Shown here: positions 47,590-58,144 of the stretch, one piece after another | How positions within the stretch are numbered: position 1 is the stretch's first letter | How the letters are laid out: every line of letters starts with the position of its first letter | Source of the DNA: Ursus arctos | Lineage: Eukaryota; Chordata; Mammalia; Carnivora; Ursidae | Assembly (NCBI RefSeq): GCF_023065955.2 | Contig: NW_026622985.1 | Location: forward strand, 3,432,001-3,496,000 | Direction of reading: 5' to 3' | DNA: 64,000 nt | The notes under the pieces: generated by a model | Database searches by the model: none | Told to the model about the DNA's origin: nothing | The model's input: only the letters and a program-made list of their open reading frames with translations | Position numbers and translations under genes: made by a program

Positions 47590-47830
47590 TCTTGCATATT
47601 CATAGAGACAGAAGTGGATTAGAGTTACCGGGGGCTGGCACAGGGAAGGAAAGGGGGAAATATTATTTAATGGTTACAGAGTTTCTGTTGAGGAGAATGA
47701 CAAAGTCATTGAATTAGATGGTTGTGATGGTTTCACGACAATACAAATGTAATCAATGCCACTGAATTGTACCCTTAAAAAGGGTTAAAGTAGCAAAATA
47801 AATGAATGTGTTTTACATATATATACATAT
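47590..47830 (+). mobile_element. L1M LINE-1 3'UTR end, sense
   Basis: Matches the L1M 3' end: 'gacagaagtggattagagtt', 'ggttgtgatggtttcacgac', 'aatgccactgaattgtaccc', 'aaaaagggttaaagtagcaa', followed by TA-rich sequence and an (AAAT)n tract at 47858-47884. Confidence 0.85.
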
Positions 47831-47857
47831 ATATGTAACACAAGAGACAAAATAGAT

Positions 47858-47884
47858 AAAATAAAAATAAATAAATAAATAAAC
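47858..47884. repeat. (AAAT)n microsatellite
   Basis: About six AAAT units after the L1 3' end, probably tail-derived. Confidence 0.9.
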
Positions 47885-48175
47885 TAAAATAATTTTAAAA
47901 ATAGATAAAATAATTTCAAAAAGGAAGAAAGAAAGCAGTGTGTGGCCTAGTTTGGGATGGAGTGAGTTTCACAGGGAAATTTCCTCTGGACCTGTCTCCC
48001 AGACAAATGAGCCCCAGCCAGGCCAGTCTCCCCTAGTCCCCACCCTAGAGTTATCCTCCATCCTACCCCCAAGCCTGGCTCATGCAGGTTAGCCACCTCC
48101 CATCACCCCTCCCCAATTCATCTGTGAAGACCCAGTTCCCCAGGGAGCCCACTCCAACACACACAAAAGGGGAAC
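47885..48175. other. Unassigned, pyrimidine-rich sequence
   Basis: C/T-rich 47980-48150 without recognised repeat or frame. Confidence 0.4.
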
Positions 48176-48189
48176 AGAAGTTATTTCAC

Positions 48190-48535
48190 TAAGTGGAATA
48201 AGTCAAGCAGAGAAAGACAATTATCATATGGTTTCACTTAATTCGTGGAACATAAGGAATAGCAGGGAGATCATTAGGAGAAGGAAGGGAAGGTTGAAGC
48301 GGGGTAATCAGAAGGGAGAATGAACCATGAGAGACTGTGGACTCTGGGAAACAAACTGAGGGCTACAGAGAGGAGGGGCATGGGGGGATGGGTTAGGCTG
48401 GTGATGGGTAATAAGGAGGGCATGTATCGCATGGTGCACTGGGTGTTATACGCAAGTAATGAATCATGGAACATTGCATCAAAAACTAAGGATGTACTGT
48501 ATGGTGACTAACATAACATAATAATTAAAAAAAAA
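48190..48535 (+). mobile_element. 5'-truncated caniform-type LINE-1 3' end, sense
   Basis: About 345 bp of the last ORF2 codons and 3'UTR ('accatgagagactgtggact', 'gtgcactgggtgttatacgc', 'ctgtatggtgactaacataa') plus poly(A). It is flanked by AGAAGTTATTTCAC (48176-48189) and AGAAGTTGTTTCGC (48536-48549), a 14-bp duplication with two mismatches. It is the same family as 60271-61059. Confidence 0.95.
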
Positions 48536-48594
48536 AGAAGTTGTTTCGCTTTACAAAGTTAGTTTATTCATCATCCAAGATGAGACGGTAACAC

Positions 48595-48755
48595 ATGAAT
48601 TTAAATAATACTTTATTTAATCTCTCCACGTAGATGCAGGAAGATGAAGAGCGGAAAGACAGTGAGCTTGCCTAGAGCTGTGCTCTCAGTAAGTCACGGG
48701 TCTGGGATTAGAGTCCATGTCTACTGCAGAGCTCTCGGGTAGAGTTTCCAACATG
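48595..48755 (+). mobile_element. MIR SINE
   Basis: MIR core and 5' wording: 'aggaagatgaagagcggaaa', 'gtgagcttgcctagagctgt', 'cgggtctgggattagagtcc'. Confidence 0.75.
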
Positions 48756-49502
48756 CAACAAATAGCTTTCTCTGTTCACACACAGGAATCACTGTCAGTG
48801 CCTTCAAATAATAAAATGCAAAGTGTATCTGCAAGTGTTTGGTTGGGCACTTTTCCTCACACTAAATTGCAGTGTTGATAAGAAATACGTTTATATAGAG
48901 AAAGTCTTGAGAACAGTAAAACCATTTCAGTATCTCATATGGAGCTGGTGCAGGAGTCTAAGAAATATTTGTTGAAAATAGATTTTACAAAACACACACT
49001 GTTACTGTGTCCTTTAAAGTATTTGCACTGGAGAATTTACATTTTTATTCACTGTGGTAAAATCAGCAAATATAGATTCCACCAAAAACAAAAGGGAATA
49101 AAGAAAACCAAAAAACTACAAAGACAAAGATAATTTTTAAAAGGTATATTTAGTATTTAGCCTTAAAAACATTGGGCATTTTCAAGAAGCTCTCTTAGGA
49201 ACAATGCATCATCTATGTAGGTCACATAATGCTAGTGAAATGGAAGTCGCTCTGAGTCATATTAATGTTTGCCATTTAGGGAAAATAAAGTGAAAGTAGT
49301 AGAATCACCAACAATAGCTTTGTTTAGGATCAGTTACAGATCTACAGATTCATTCCATTTTTAAATCAGAAAGTGGAAGCATGACTAGAAACTGATACCA
49401 CTAGATCTATTTCTATAATGATGTCATGGAGCCATACATTAATGTCTAAAAAATGTGGAAGAAATCATTAAATTAGAAAAGCAACATGCATATCCTTCAC
49501 AT
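48756..49502. other. Unassigned sequence
   Basis: No repeat or coding signal. A 64-codon frame at 48939-49133 is unmatched. Confidence 0.45.
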
Positions 49503-49520
49503 AAAAATTTATTTAGACAG

Positions 49521-49697
49521 GAGATGCCTGGATGGCTCAGTCGGTAAGCGTCTGCCTTCGGCTCAGGTCATGATCTCAGGGTCCTGCCATCAAGTCCCAC
49601 TTCCGGCTCCTGCTCAGCGGGGAGTCTGCTTCTCCCTCTGCCTGTGGCTCCCCCTGCTTGTGCTCTGTCTTTCTCTGAAAAATAAATAAAATATTTT
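49521..49697 (+). mobile_element. Can-SINE, plus orientation
   Basis: Head 'gagatgcctggatggctcag', body with 'ggtcatgatctcagggtcct', tail AATAAATAAA. Near-identical flanks: AAAAATTTATTTAGACA on the left and AAAAATTATTTAGGCA on the right. Confidence 0.96.
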
Positions 49698-49712
49698 AAA
49701 AAATTATTTAGG

Positions 49713-50106
49713 CAAGGATTCCCCCCCGAACTCCTCAACACCAAGTACTGATCACCTATTACGTTGTAGGTCAGGAACCAAGGCTTTTACATACATAATT
49801 TCTCATCTTCACAGCACTCTTTGAACATACATGTTATATAGAGCTGTTAGATAAAACAAAGAGGGGAAGAAAAGAAGGCTTCAGGGATATCTGGTGAAAT
49901 GAAGAAACTCGCACAAATTACACATGGCACACACCCGTGCACACACAGCATAGACACGCATGCATGCAGAGAATCAGGACTGAGCATACAGAGAAATACT
50001 CAGAATCACACAAATGTCATATGGATTGTGGCATGACAACTTCCTCACGCTATCTCCTGGGACCAGGATCAAAGTGTCTGAACCTCAACTCCCTCTTTGA
50101 TTTCAG
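49713..50106. other. Unassigned sequence
   Basis: Short CA-rich stretch at 49926-49962; otherwise nothing recognised. Confidence 0.4.
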
Positions 50107-50123
50107 GAATAATACTGCATGGG

Positions 50124-50293
50124 ACACCTGCGTGGCTCAGGGCGTGGTCCCAGGGCTCTGGGATCAAGCCCCACATCGGGATCCTCTGCTGGGAGCCTGC
50201 TTCTTCCTCTCCCACTCCTCCCTGCCTGTGTTCTCTCGCTGGCTGTCTCTCTCTCTCTTAATAAATAAATAAAACCTTTAAAAAAAAAATAAA
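50124..50293 (+). mobile_element. Short Can-SINE variant with compact tRNA-like region
   Basis: Head 'acacctgcgtggctcagggc' runs straight into 'gtggtcccagggctctggga', so the usual segment between the first promoter box and the ggtcatgatctc segment is missing. Flanked by a perfect 17-bp duplication GAATAATACTGCATGGG (50107-50123 and 50294-50310). The compact form resembles the canid SINEC_Cf type. Confidence 0.96.
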
Positions 50294-50310
50294 GAATAAT
50301 ACTGCATGGG

Positions 50311-51690
50311 AGCCAAAGCTGTTAGCTCTGGGTCCCGCATAAACCCTGCCGCAAAATGAACGTTAATAAAGGCTGGTACTTGTTACTTCATTTAATCTGG
50401 GTCCCCTCCCTCAGTTTCCATGTTTCACTGTGAATGGAATCTGGTCCCTCCATGCTTGGCCCCCAGGCACAGTTACCAGACCCCCAGGACCCATTCCTTG
50501 AGTCTCAATGTCATAGAAATGAACACTGAACTTGAGAGAAAGAAAGGCAGAGTCTATCAGAGATAGCTTGTGTAGGAGGGAGCTGGCAAGAAAGGGGAAT
50601 GCTGCTCCCCAAGGGACACTTTTCCAAGGGGTGAGGGGCTGGGAGTGGGGAAGCGTCCTTCAGTCCCACGGTCATTATCTTGTGGTCCTTACTTTACAGT
50701 GGACACAAGAAAATCACAGGACGCCCTTCCTCATGGTCAACATTCTTTTGGGGCTCCTGGAAATTGGAAATACTTGGGCAAGCACCTTTAAATTGCTACT
50801 TCTAATTTTGCCCAGACAACCATTACTCCCCGACAGCTGCTATCTCTCATTTGTTCTTGCCCAGAAGGAGGTATTCGTCTCTAAACATATGGAAACGTTT
50901 AACCCTTGCCCTAGACTAGTGGCTTTACAGGAGTCAAGTCCCTCTTGCTTTCCCCCTGCTGTCTCAATAGGACATGTGAACCTTCACCACGAGTCTCATC
51001 CCCATTGTCCCTTCATCCCTCATGAGTACATATCACACCTGGGTTTATTTATACCTGTTCCCTTACATGGTTTTCCCACATTCGTGTCACTGTCACCCAC
51101 ATCAAGGCCTCTTCTCCCTACAGTCCCTACTTGTGCTGCTTCTCCTCATCGAGTTCACAACAAACCACCTGGATTTCATTCCATCCCCATGGATAATTAA
51201 AACTCATTTCCTCTCCCCTTCTTTCTCATATTTCTCAATTTCTTACCACCACTCAACCCCAATAAATAAAAAATGGATGAAGTGACCTTCTCCATTCATC
51301 AGTGCTGCTCGTGAACCATCAATCGTTTTGTCGGTGTTTCTATCATGTGAAATGAGGTCCATGACTTCCTCCGTGAATACTGCCTTCAGATCATCACGGT
51401 GACTCTATTACAACTAAGCAGAAACTTTTTAAGCATTTCATGGGCTCAGTATTATTACCCAAAAAGAACATGAAACTCAGGAGCCATAAAAGCAAACATT
51501 ATGTTTGCACATATTACAAACATATACGTTCTTATAACATGAACAGTTTAAAAGCATGTTAAAAAAGAAAAAAAAAGCATGTAGTGACAATATGAAATTT
51601 ATTTTCCTAATATTAAATGAGCTCTTGGGAGTCAAGAAGGGACGGAAAACTTCCCACAATCCAAGGTTAGCATTCACTATGGCATCTCTT
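50311..51690. other. Unassigned sequence containing the longest open frame of the window
   Basis: Plus-strand frame 50532-51200 is 222 codons, beginning MRERKAESIRDSLCRRELAR. It has no domain I recognise. The first half is mixed and includes a hydrophobic stretch (residues about 75-98); the second half is rich in Pro, Ser and His, as translated pyrimidine-rich DNA is. There is no strong Kozak context. It might be an unannotated exon, a decayed ERV-related segment or chance; chance is most likely. Confidence 0.3.
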
Positions 51691-52289
51691 TCTCGCTCTC
51701 TCCTTCTCTCTCTCCTCCATCTGCAGAAATCCCCCCATAGCCTTGTCTTCTTCCCATGAAGCCCTCAGGATTGCCTAGTCCCCATGTGCAGTTAAATTCT
51801 GAGGTCGGTGCTGGATTTCTGGTGTGTCTGAAAGAGGCAGACACATTGCATCCACGGAAACATGGGTCACGCTGGCAGATGTGGGTAGGCTTTCCGTGTG
51901 CTCGACCCAGGGGCTCTTATCCCTGACAGCAGTGGCCGTGGGGTGTGCCATTCTCACTCCATCCATGGCACACTCTGTGTTCACACTTCTAAGGAGTGAT
52001 TGGCCGCGTATCCAATATCTTCTAGGAAGTTTCCTTTGATCTCACTTAGGTTAGTTCACCTTGTCATGTCTTTCCTCACTATCCTGTATGTTTCCGTTCT
52101 TAGTACTGATCACATTAAAACTGTCTTCAGTGTTTCTTTCTCCATGGCCTGTGCTTTTCCTGCTTCCCTGGGAGGCTCCGTCAAGCCCTGAGCTTTTTCT
52201 CTGGGTTGCTTTGTTTGTTTGTTTTTCTCTCTTCCCTTCTCCTAAGCCCATAAATTTTGCAAAAGTAGTATTTTCTAGGAAAAGACCAC
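51691..52289. other. Unassigned sequence with a CT-rich tract
   Basis: CT-rich 51688-51722. The remainder is of mixed composition with several short frames and no motif. Confidence 0.4.
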
Positions 52290-52413
52290 CTTGTCTTTCA
52301 CTCTCTGGCTTATTTCACTTAGCATAATATCCTGTAGGCTCACTCATGCTGTCACGAATGGCAACATTTGTTCATCATGGCTGAGGAACATTCCATTGTA
52401 TATGTACACAGCA
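52290..52413 (-). mobile_element. LINE-1 3' region, antisense, left part
   Basis: Antisense L1 phrases 'ggcttatttcacttagcata' and 'gaacattccattgtatatgt'. It continues after the microsatellite and SINE at 52725. Confidence 0.85.
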
Positions 52414-52476
52414 TTTTCCTTTCCTTTCCTTTCCTTTCCTTTCCTTTCCTTTCCTTTCCTTTCCTTTCCTTTCCTT
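52414..52476. repeat. (TTTCC)n pentanucleotide microsatellite
   Basis: About twelve perfect CCTTT units followed by a degenerate CTTTT stretch that grades into the T tail of the minus-strand SINE, which suggests it grew out of the SINE poly(A) tail. Confidence 0.97.
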
Positions 52477-52724
52477 CTTTTTTTTCTTTTCTTTTCTTTC
52501 CTTTTCTTTTCTTTTTTTTTTTTTTTAAAGATTTTATGCATTTATTTTACAGAGAGAGAAAGAGAAACAGAGATAGAGCACAAGCGTGGGTAGCAGCAGA
52601 GGGAGAAGGAGGAACAGACTCTGTGCGGAGCAGGGAGCTCGATGCGGGACTCGATCCCAGGACCCTGGGATCATGACCTGAGTGGAAGGCAGCCACTTAA
52701 CCGATTCAGCCGCCCAGGCGCCCC
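52477..52724 (-). mobile_element. Can-SINE with expanded tail, nested in LINE-1
   Basis: From the T-rich tail complement through 'gactcgatcccaggaccctg' to the end 'gccgcccaggcgcccc'. Flanking L1 sequence shows a loose duplication around 'tatgtacac' (left) and 'tatacac' (right). Confidence 0.95.
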
Positions 52725-52900
52725 ATATACACCATTCATCAACTGATGGACTCTTTTCTTTATCCATTCATCAACTGATGGACTCTCAGGTTTCCATATC
52801 TTGGCTATTATAAATAATGATGCAAACAACATTTTTACAAGCTAAAATTTCACAAATAAATATCTTCAGGTTATCAATCAGGGAATCATTTCTGATTATT
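52725..52900 (-). mobile_element. LINE-1 3' region, antisense, right part, with a local tandem duplication
   Basis: Antisense L1 continues ('ctttatccattcatcaactg', 'tcttggctattataaataat'). The segment beginning CATTCATCAACTGATGGACT occurs twice in tandem (from 52733 and from about 52764). Confidence 0.8.
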
Positions 52901-53071
52901 TCAGAGGAAAACATGACTGCTAGACAATACACTGCTGCTTCTCAGGGAAAAGCTTCCTTAAAATAATAGTCCTCACATTCAATACACAGACCACGAGAGC
53001 TCCAGAGGGTTAGATACCAAAGACAGGCACTGGGTCATGAGAAGGTGGCTTGCTTTTAAAGTGCTGGTCCA

Positions 53072-53282
53072 GGGATGCCTGGGTGGCTCGGTAAGCATCA
53101 GACTCTTGGTTTTGGCTCGGGTCACGATCTCAGGGTCCTGGGACAGAGCCCTGCATTGGGCTCCTTGCTCAGTGGGGAGTCATGGAGTCCAGTGGAGGAT
53201 TTTCTCCCTCTCCCCCTGCCCCTCCCCCTGCTTGTGTACTCCCCCTTTCTCTCTAAATAAATAAATCTTAAAAATATAAAAA
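53072..53282 (+). mobile_element. Can-SINE, plus orientation
   Basis: Head 'gatgcctgggtggctcggta', body 'gtcacgatctcagggtcctg', CT-rich tract and AATAAATAAA tail. Flanks: AGTGCTGGTCCAG on the left and ACTGCTGGTCTGG on the right. Confidence 0.95.
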
Positions 53283-53349
53283 ACTGCTGGTCTGGAGAAA
53301 TGCTCGTTCTGAGAAATCACCGTGAGTTCCACCTGCCTTAGATTTATCT

Positions 53350-53540
53350 TTCCTTTTTTTTTTTTTTTTAATTAATGGACTTTATTTTTTTGGAACAATT
53401 TTACATATACAGAAAAACGGAGTCGGAATTATAAAGTCCCCATATACCACACTCCCCTAGTTTCCTCTGTTGTTAACACCTTGCATTACTGTACCACACT
53501 TGTCATAATTAATGTTTTGGGGTTTTCTTACTATTTGGCT
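53350..53540 (-). mobile_element. L1M LINE-1 3'UTR fragment, antisense
   Basis: T run, then 'gaacaattttacatatacag', 'aagtccccatataccacact' and 'taacaccttgcattactgta', the antisense L1M 3'UTR order seen also at 28591-28760. Confidence 0.8.
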
Positions 53541-53998
53541 TTGACAGTATGTGTTGAAGCAGCACCGAGTGCGGGGTGCATGGAGAGGGGATTCTAAGTG
53601 GGAGCGGTTATTTTCGAAATTGTACCTGTGTGAAAATTCGTATCTGACTTTACACTGAGCCATAGAAATTGATCACTTAGTATACCTATAAACCCGATCA
53701 CCTTCCATTTATGCCTCCAACTCCTTTCTCCTTCTGGAATCTTCTCCATTCCAACTGTCTTTTTCTCCATGTGGCCAGTGTCTGTCCAAATTTGTACCTC
53801 CTCTATTTATATACTTCACCACCTCTAATAAGCAACCCCTCACTCTCATAGGATGCTCCCTCCTCAAATGCCACCTTCTTAACTTTCTGAGCCTGTAGGA
53901 CCTCAGTGCATTGACCAGGTTGGTGTTAACAACTGACATTGGACAATTTAAGTAAATTTCAGCGGTTGGTGGAAATGTTTGGGCACAAAATTTCATCA
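53541..53998. other. Unassigned sequence
   Basis: The pyrimidine-rich part at 53700-53880 might be a decayed L2 fragment but is too diverged to call. A 96-codon minus-strand frame at 53709-53999 is unmatched. Confidence 0.35.
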
Positions 53999-54013
53999 AG
54001 AAATTGATGTATA

Positions 54014-54219
54014 TAGGGGCACCTGGGTGGCCCAGATGCTTAAGCGTCTGCCTTCCGTTCAGGTCATGATCTCCAGGTCCTGGGATCGAGCCCCATATTG
54101 GGCTCCAGGCTCAGCAGGGAGTCTGCTTCTCCCTCTCCTTCTGCCGCTCCCCCTGCTCATGCTCTCTCTCTCTCTGTATCTCTCTGTCTAAAATGAATAA
54201 ATAAAATCTTAAAAAAAAA
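54014..54219 (+). mobile_element. Can-SINE, plus orientation
   Basis: Head GGGGCACCTGGGTGGCCCAG, body 'ggtcatgatctccaggtcct', tail AATAAATAAA plus poly(A). Perfect 15-bp duplication AAGAAATTGATGTAT (53999-54013 and 54220-54234). Confidence 0.98.
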
Positions 54220-54234
54220 AAGAAATTGATGTAT

Positions 54235-55924
54235 TTTCTTGCTCTCTTTTAAGTGAAGTCATCTCATTGGTTAGCTAAAATGCTTATGTGTTCAATGAAT
54301 TTAGGTCTGTATTTATTTATATAAGAAAACTAGAAAATACTATTGAAACATTACACTCTTTAACCAGCAAAGCTTCACTTCCTCAAATCAGAAGACTTTC
54401 CAGAGAGACACAAATACTAAGGAACAAGCTTCCTTCCCGCCCGGCTCTGCGGCAGCCCCACCAACCCCTATCCAACGCCCAGCCTCTGTGCCTTGGTACC
54501 GCACAGTGCGCTAACGTAAGAGCACATGACACAGGGGAAAGCAACTGAGCAAACTGTCATACCTTCTTGCTTATTGTTTTCATGGCGTTGCAGAAACCCC
54601 CAACTTCAAAGTCTATGGTTATTGACCAGAGGTGATGGTTGGAATTTTAGGCATTGCAGCTGAAAACAATCTTACAGTTCTTGCTCAAGCTGGAGGGCAG
54701 TTGCTGCTGGAGATGACATCATTAAAGAAGGAAAAGAAAGCCTCAGGGATTCAAATGCACAGAACCGTGTTTAGTAGAGCACCAGATTATTCCTTGGAAT
54801 CATACAGTAACCAAAACTGAGGTTTAGGACAAGCATGAACTTCAGATATAAAAAGTAATGAAATGGCAGTTTGAATTAGTTACAAATCTGAATTACATGA
54901 AAGGGAAAAGGAATCCAATATTCGAATTCTAGGATTTTAAATAAAGGCAATGTCTAAGATCAAAGCATCCACCAATGCATACCTGGAGAAGTTTTTCCCA
55001 GTAGAGAGATGGAAAACCTGGTTAATTTAGACAACCCAATTTAATTAACGGGTACGACTCATATACATATTAAACCATCTTTGCAGGAAATACACAGTAA
55101 CTTCTCTATTATGAATACTGATATTTGGATAGCTGGATCACAAGAACCTCCACGTCAGAAAAGATGTTGTAACACAAAAAATACAACATACCATACATGG
55201 AGTATGCCAAGATGAGTTATATTGATAAATGGGACCCATCACATTTAAATTCAACTAAAAGAAGACAGCAAAAGAAAAAAAAAACTTAGTTACACACATG
55301 AAATAAATATTTTATTTTGTTAGCAATTGCAATACATATATTTATTTACAGTTGTAAAAATTAAAGCATCTCTCTTTCCTTGTCTACAAACACACACACA
55401 CACACACACACACATACATGCACACAAACACATGTGTATATGTTTATACTCTATTTATATACTATGTCTATGAAAACCTACATCTATGTGTATAAAAACT
55501 TGGATACGGTGCTACAGACTGGAATAAGGCAAAATCACTCATCATCAGGCTTTGTAGTTGGAAGAAAATATTGCAACAGCTCTATTATAAAAGTCCACGT
55601 GTATCTTTGGATCATTCTATTGCTCTTACCTCTCATATTTCTCCTCCAGCTTGTTCTACTGTAACACCATGTGCTTAGGAAGGAATGATGTCTGAAATCA
55701 ATAAGATTCTCACAAATGGAAGAAGCTCCAAGCCATCATATTCTCTCTGTCCATAATCAACAGTACCATCACCATCTTGCCTCTGCTGCATAGAGTGGGC
55801 CATGCAACATCAATAATTTGCCACTTGTAGCCTATTGGATCGTACCTTCACTATTCACGTTACTGAAGAGTAAATCTTGTTAAGAGTTATCATTACAATG
55901 TGACTTTTAAACACATAACATGTG
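54235..55924. other. Unassigned sequence with a (CA)n microsatellite
   Basis: (CA)n at 55389-55413. A frame at 54288-54548 (86 codons) is unmatched. AT-rich toward 55300. Confidence 0.5.
55389..55413. repeat. (CA)n microsatellite
   Basis: Twelve CA units, then interrupted CA-rich sequence. Confidence 0.95.
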
Positions 55925-56070
55925 CTCATCACCATACGTGAGCACTGGATGTTACAGCAACTAATGAATCGTTGAACACTACGTCAAAAACTAATGATGT
56001 ATTATATGTTGGCTAATTGAACTTAATTAAAAATAAAATAACATAAAATAAAATAAAAATAAAACATCAC
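55925..56070 (+). mobile_element. Severely 5'-truncated LINE-1 3' tip, sense
   Basis: About 110 bp of L1 3'UTR ('actaatgaatcgttgaacac', 'aactaatgatgtattatatg', 'ttggctaattgaacttaatt') followed by an AAAAT-rich tail. Confidence 0.85.
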
Positions 56071-56073
56071 ATG

Positions 56074-56189
56074 AGAGGCACCTGGCTGGCTCAGTCAGTA
56101 GAACATGTGACTCTTAATCTCTGGGTTGTAAATTCAAGCCCCACATTGGGTGTAGAGATTACTTAAAAGAAAATCTTAAAAAAAAAATC
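56074..56189 (+). mobile_element. Short, older Can-SINE
   Basis: Head 'gaggcacctggctggctcag', tRNA-like part and 'gtgtagagattacttaaaag' tail typical of an older SINEC subtype lacking the CT tract. Flanks ATCACATG and ATCGCATG. Confidence 0.9.
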
Positions 56190-56437
56190 GCATGTTAAAA
56201 TCCTTGTCAGAAGATGTGGTTCAAGATAGAATTTTCACACTGTACCCTCTCTTTCTCATTGAATAGGACTACAAAACCTGGAAAGAATGCACGGAAAAGC
56301 TATTTGAGGATTGTGAAAAACAAACAGTAACAGACAGAATGTCTCAGCAAAGAAACAGAACTAAAACAAAAATCAAATAAAAACTAGAACTTAAATATAC
56401 TTTATTTGAGAAAGGAAAACCAACAAAAACAAACATT

Positions 56438-56605
56438 CTTGTTTCCTATGGCTGTTGTAACAAATAGCACACACTGGGTGGTTTAAAACAACAGAAATGT
56501 GTTGTCTCACAGTTCGGAAGCCAGAAGTCTGAAATCAAAGAGCTCCAGGGAAGATTCTGTTCCTTGCCTCTTTTTAGCATCTGCTGGTCATAGCCATTAT
56601 AAAGC
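56438..56605 (-). mobile_element. MaLR-like LTR fragment, minus orientation
   Basis: Motifs 'cctatggctgttgtaacaaa', 'cactgggtggtttaaaacaa', 'gtctcacagttcggaagcca' and 'gaagtctgaaatcaaagagc' match reverse-complement MLT1-type LTR sequence. Truncated. Confidence 0.85.
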
Positions 56606-56961
56606 ATGAAAAATAAAAGACCTACAGATTAGAAAGAAAGGGATAAACTGTAACAGGATTGTTTATGCAGAAAATCCCAAAGAATATACAAAAATTCCTC
56701 CCAGAACTAACTAACTTCGCAAAGTTTCAGTCCACAAGATTGAAACAAAAAATTAATTTTATATTTTTACATATTAGCAATAAAAATTGGAAACTGAATC
56801 AAAATAATATGATTATGTTTAATAATAGTTTCAAAATTATGAAATATTTAGGGAAAGATCTATCAACATAACAGAGATAATCCATAAGCTGGATATTACC
56901 AAATGTTAACAAAAGAAATGAAGAGTATCTGCATATGTTGAAAGAAATTATTTTTATGGGT

Positions 56962-56963
<2 letters not shown>

Positions 56964-56995
<32 letters not shown>
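56964..56995. repeat. (AAT)n microsatellite
   Basis: About ten AAT units in L1M sequence. Confidence 0.95.
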
Positions 56996-56997
<2 letters not shown>

Positions 56998-57723
56998 GGT
57001 GTCAAGTAACCTCAAAATGAACTATAGATTTATTGTAATTCTACGCAAAATCCCAAGGTGAATTTTTATAAACATAGGCAAGCTGATTTTAAAATATATA
57101 TGAAAGCCAAAGGAACAAGAACTCTCAAAGCAATTCTGAAAAAGAAGATTGCTGGAAGAATCACTTCACCTGGCTTTAAGACACACTGCATAGCGACAGT
57201 AATCAAGACAGTGTGGGACTGGTGAAGAGTAGGTCCATCGTTCAATGGAACAGGATAAAGTATTGATAAACAGACATACCCATATAGCCAATGGATTTTT
57301 TGACAAAGGTCCTAAGGCAATTCAGTGGAGAAAGATATTCTAATGGTGTTGGAACACTTGGACAACAATCTGCACACAAAAAGAACTTTATTCTAAATCT
57401 CACAAATTACACAAAACCAACTCGGAGTGGATCATACACTTCAATGTAAAATAAAACATACCAACCTAAAAGAAAACAGAGAATATCATGCTGCCTGGGG
57501 TAAAGAGTATGAAACAACATCAACAGCACAATGCATTAAAACCAATGATAAAATAGACTTTGTCAAAGCTGAAAACTGCTTGCTCTGTGAAAAGCCTATG
57601 GAGACAATGAAAAGACAGTCTAGAGATGAGGAGAACACATTTTGAAATTATGTGACATTATCTTATATTCAGAATAAATAAATTTTAAAGACTCTCAAAT
57701 TCAAAGGTAAACAATAATCTAAT

Positions 57724-57900
57724 TTTTTAAAAGATTTTATTTATTCATTTGACAGAGAAAGAGAGCGAGAGAGCCCAAGCAGGGGGAACAGAGGCTTCCT
57801 GCTGAGCAGGGAGCCCGATGTGGGACTCGATCCCAGGACCCTGGGATCATGACCTGAGCTGAAGGTAGACGCTCAACCATCTGAACTACCCAGGCACCCC
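57724..57900 (-). mobile_element. Can-SINE nested in L1M
   Basis: Minus-orientation copy with 'gactcgatcccaggaccctg' and end 'actacccaggcacccc'. Flanking duplication about TAATCTAATTTTT on both sides (from about 57715 and from 57901). Confidence 0.96.
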
Positions 57901-58144
57901 TAATCTAATTTTTAAATGAACAAAAGTGTTAAGTAAATTCACAACCGCTCCAAAAACAGTCTGGCAGTTCCTTGTATAAATGCATGTTTACCATGTGACC
58001 CAGCCGTCTCACACCCAGTTATGTATCCTGGAGAAATAAGAACATACATTCACACAAAACTCTGTTCATGGATGTTTATAGCAACTCTATTCATAATTGC
58101 CCCAATGTCCTTCAACAGGTGAATAAACAAACATAATAAATCCT

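Noticed and set aside
52291..52676. 100-102 codon Phe/Ser/Leu frames
   Set aside because: Translate the TTTCC microsatellite and the SINE.
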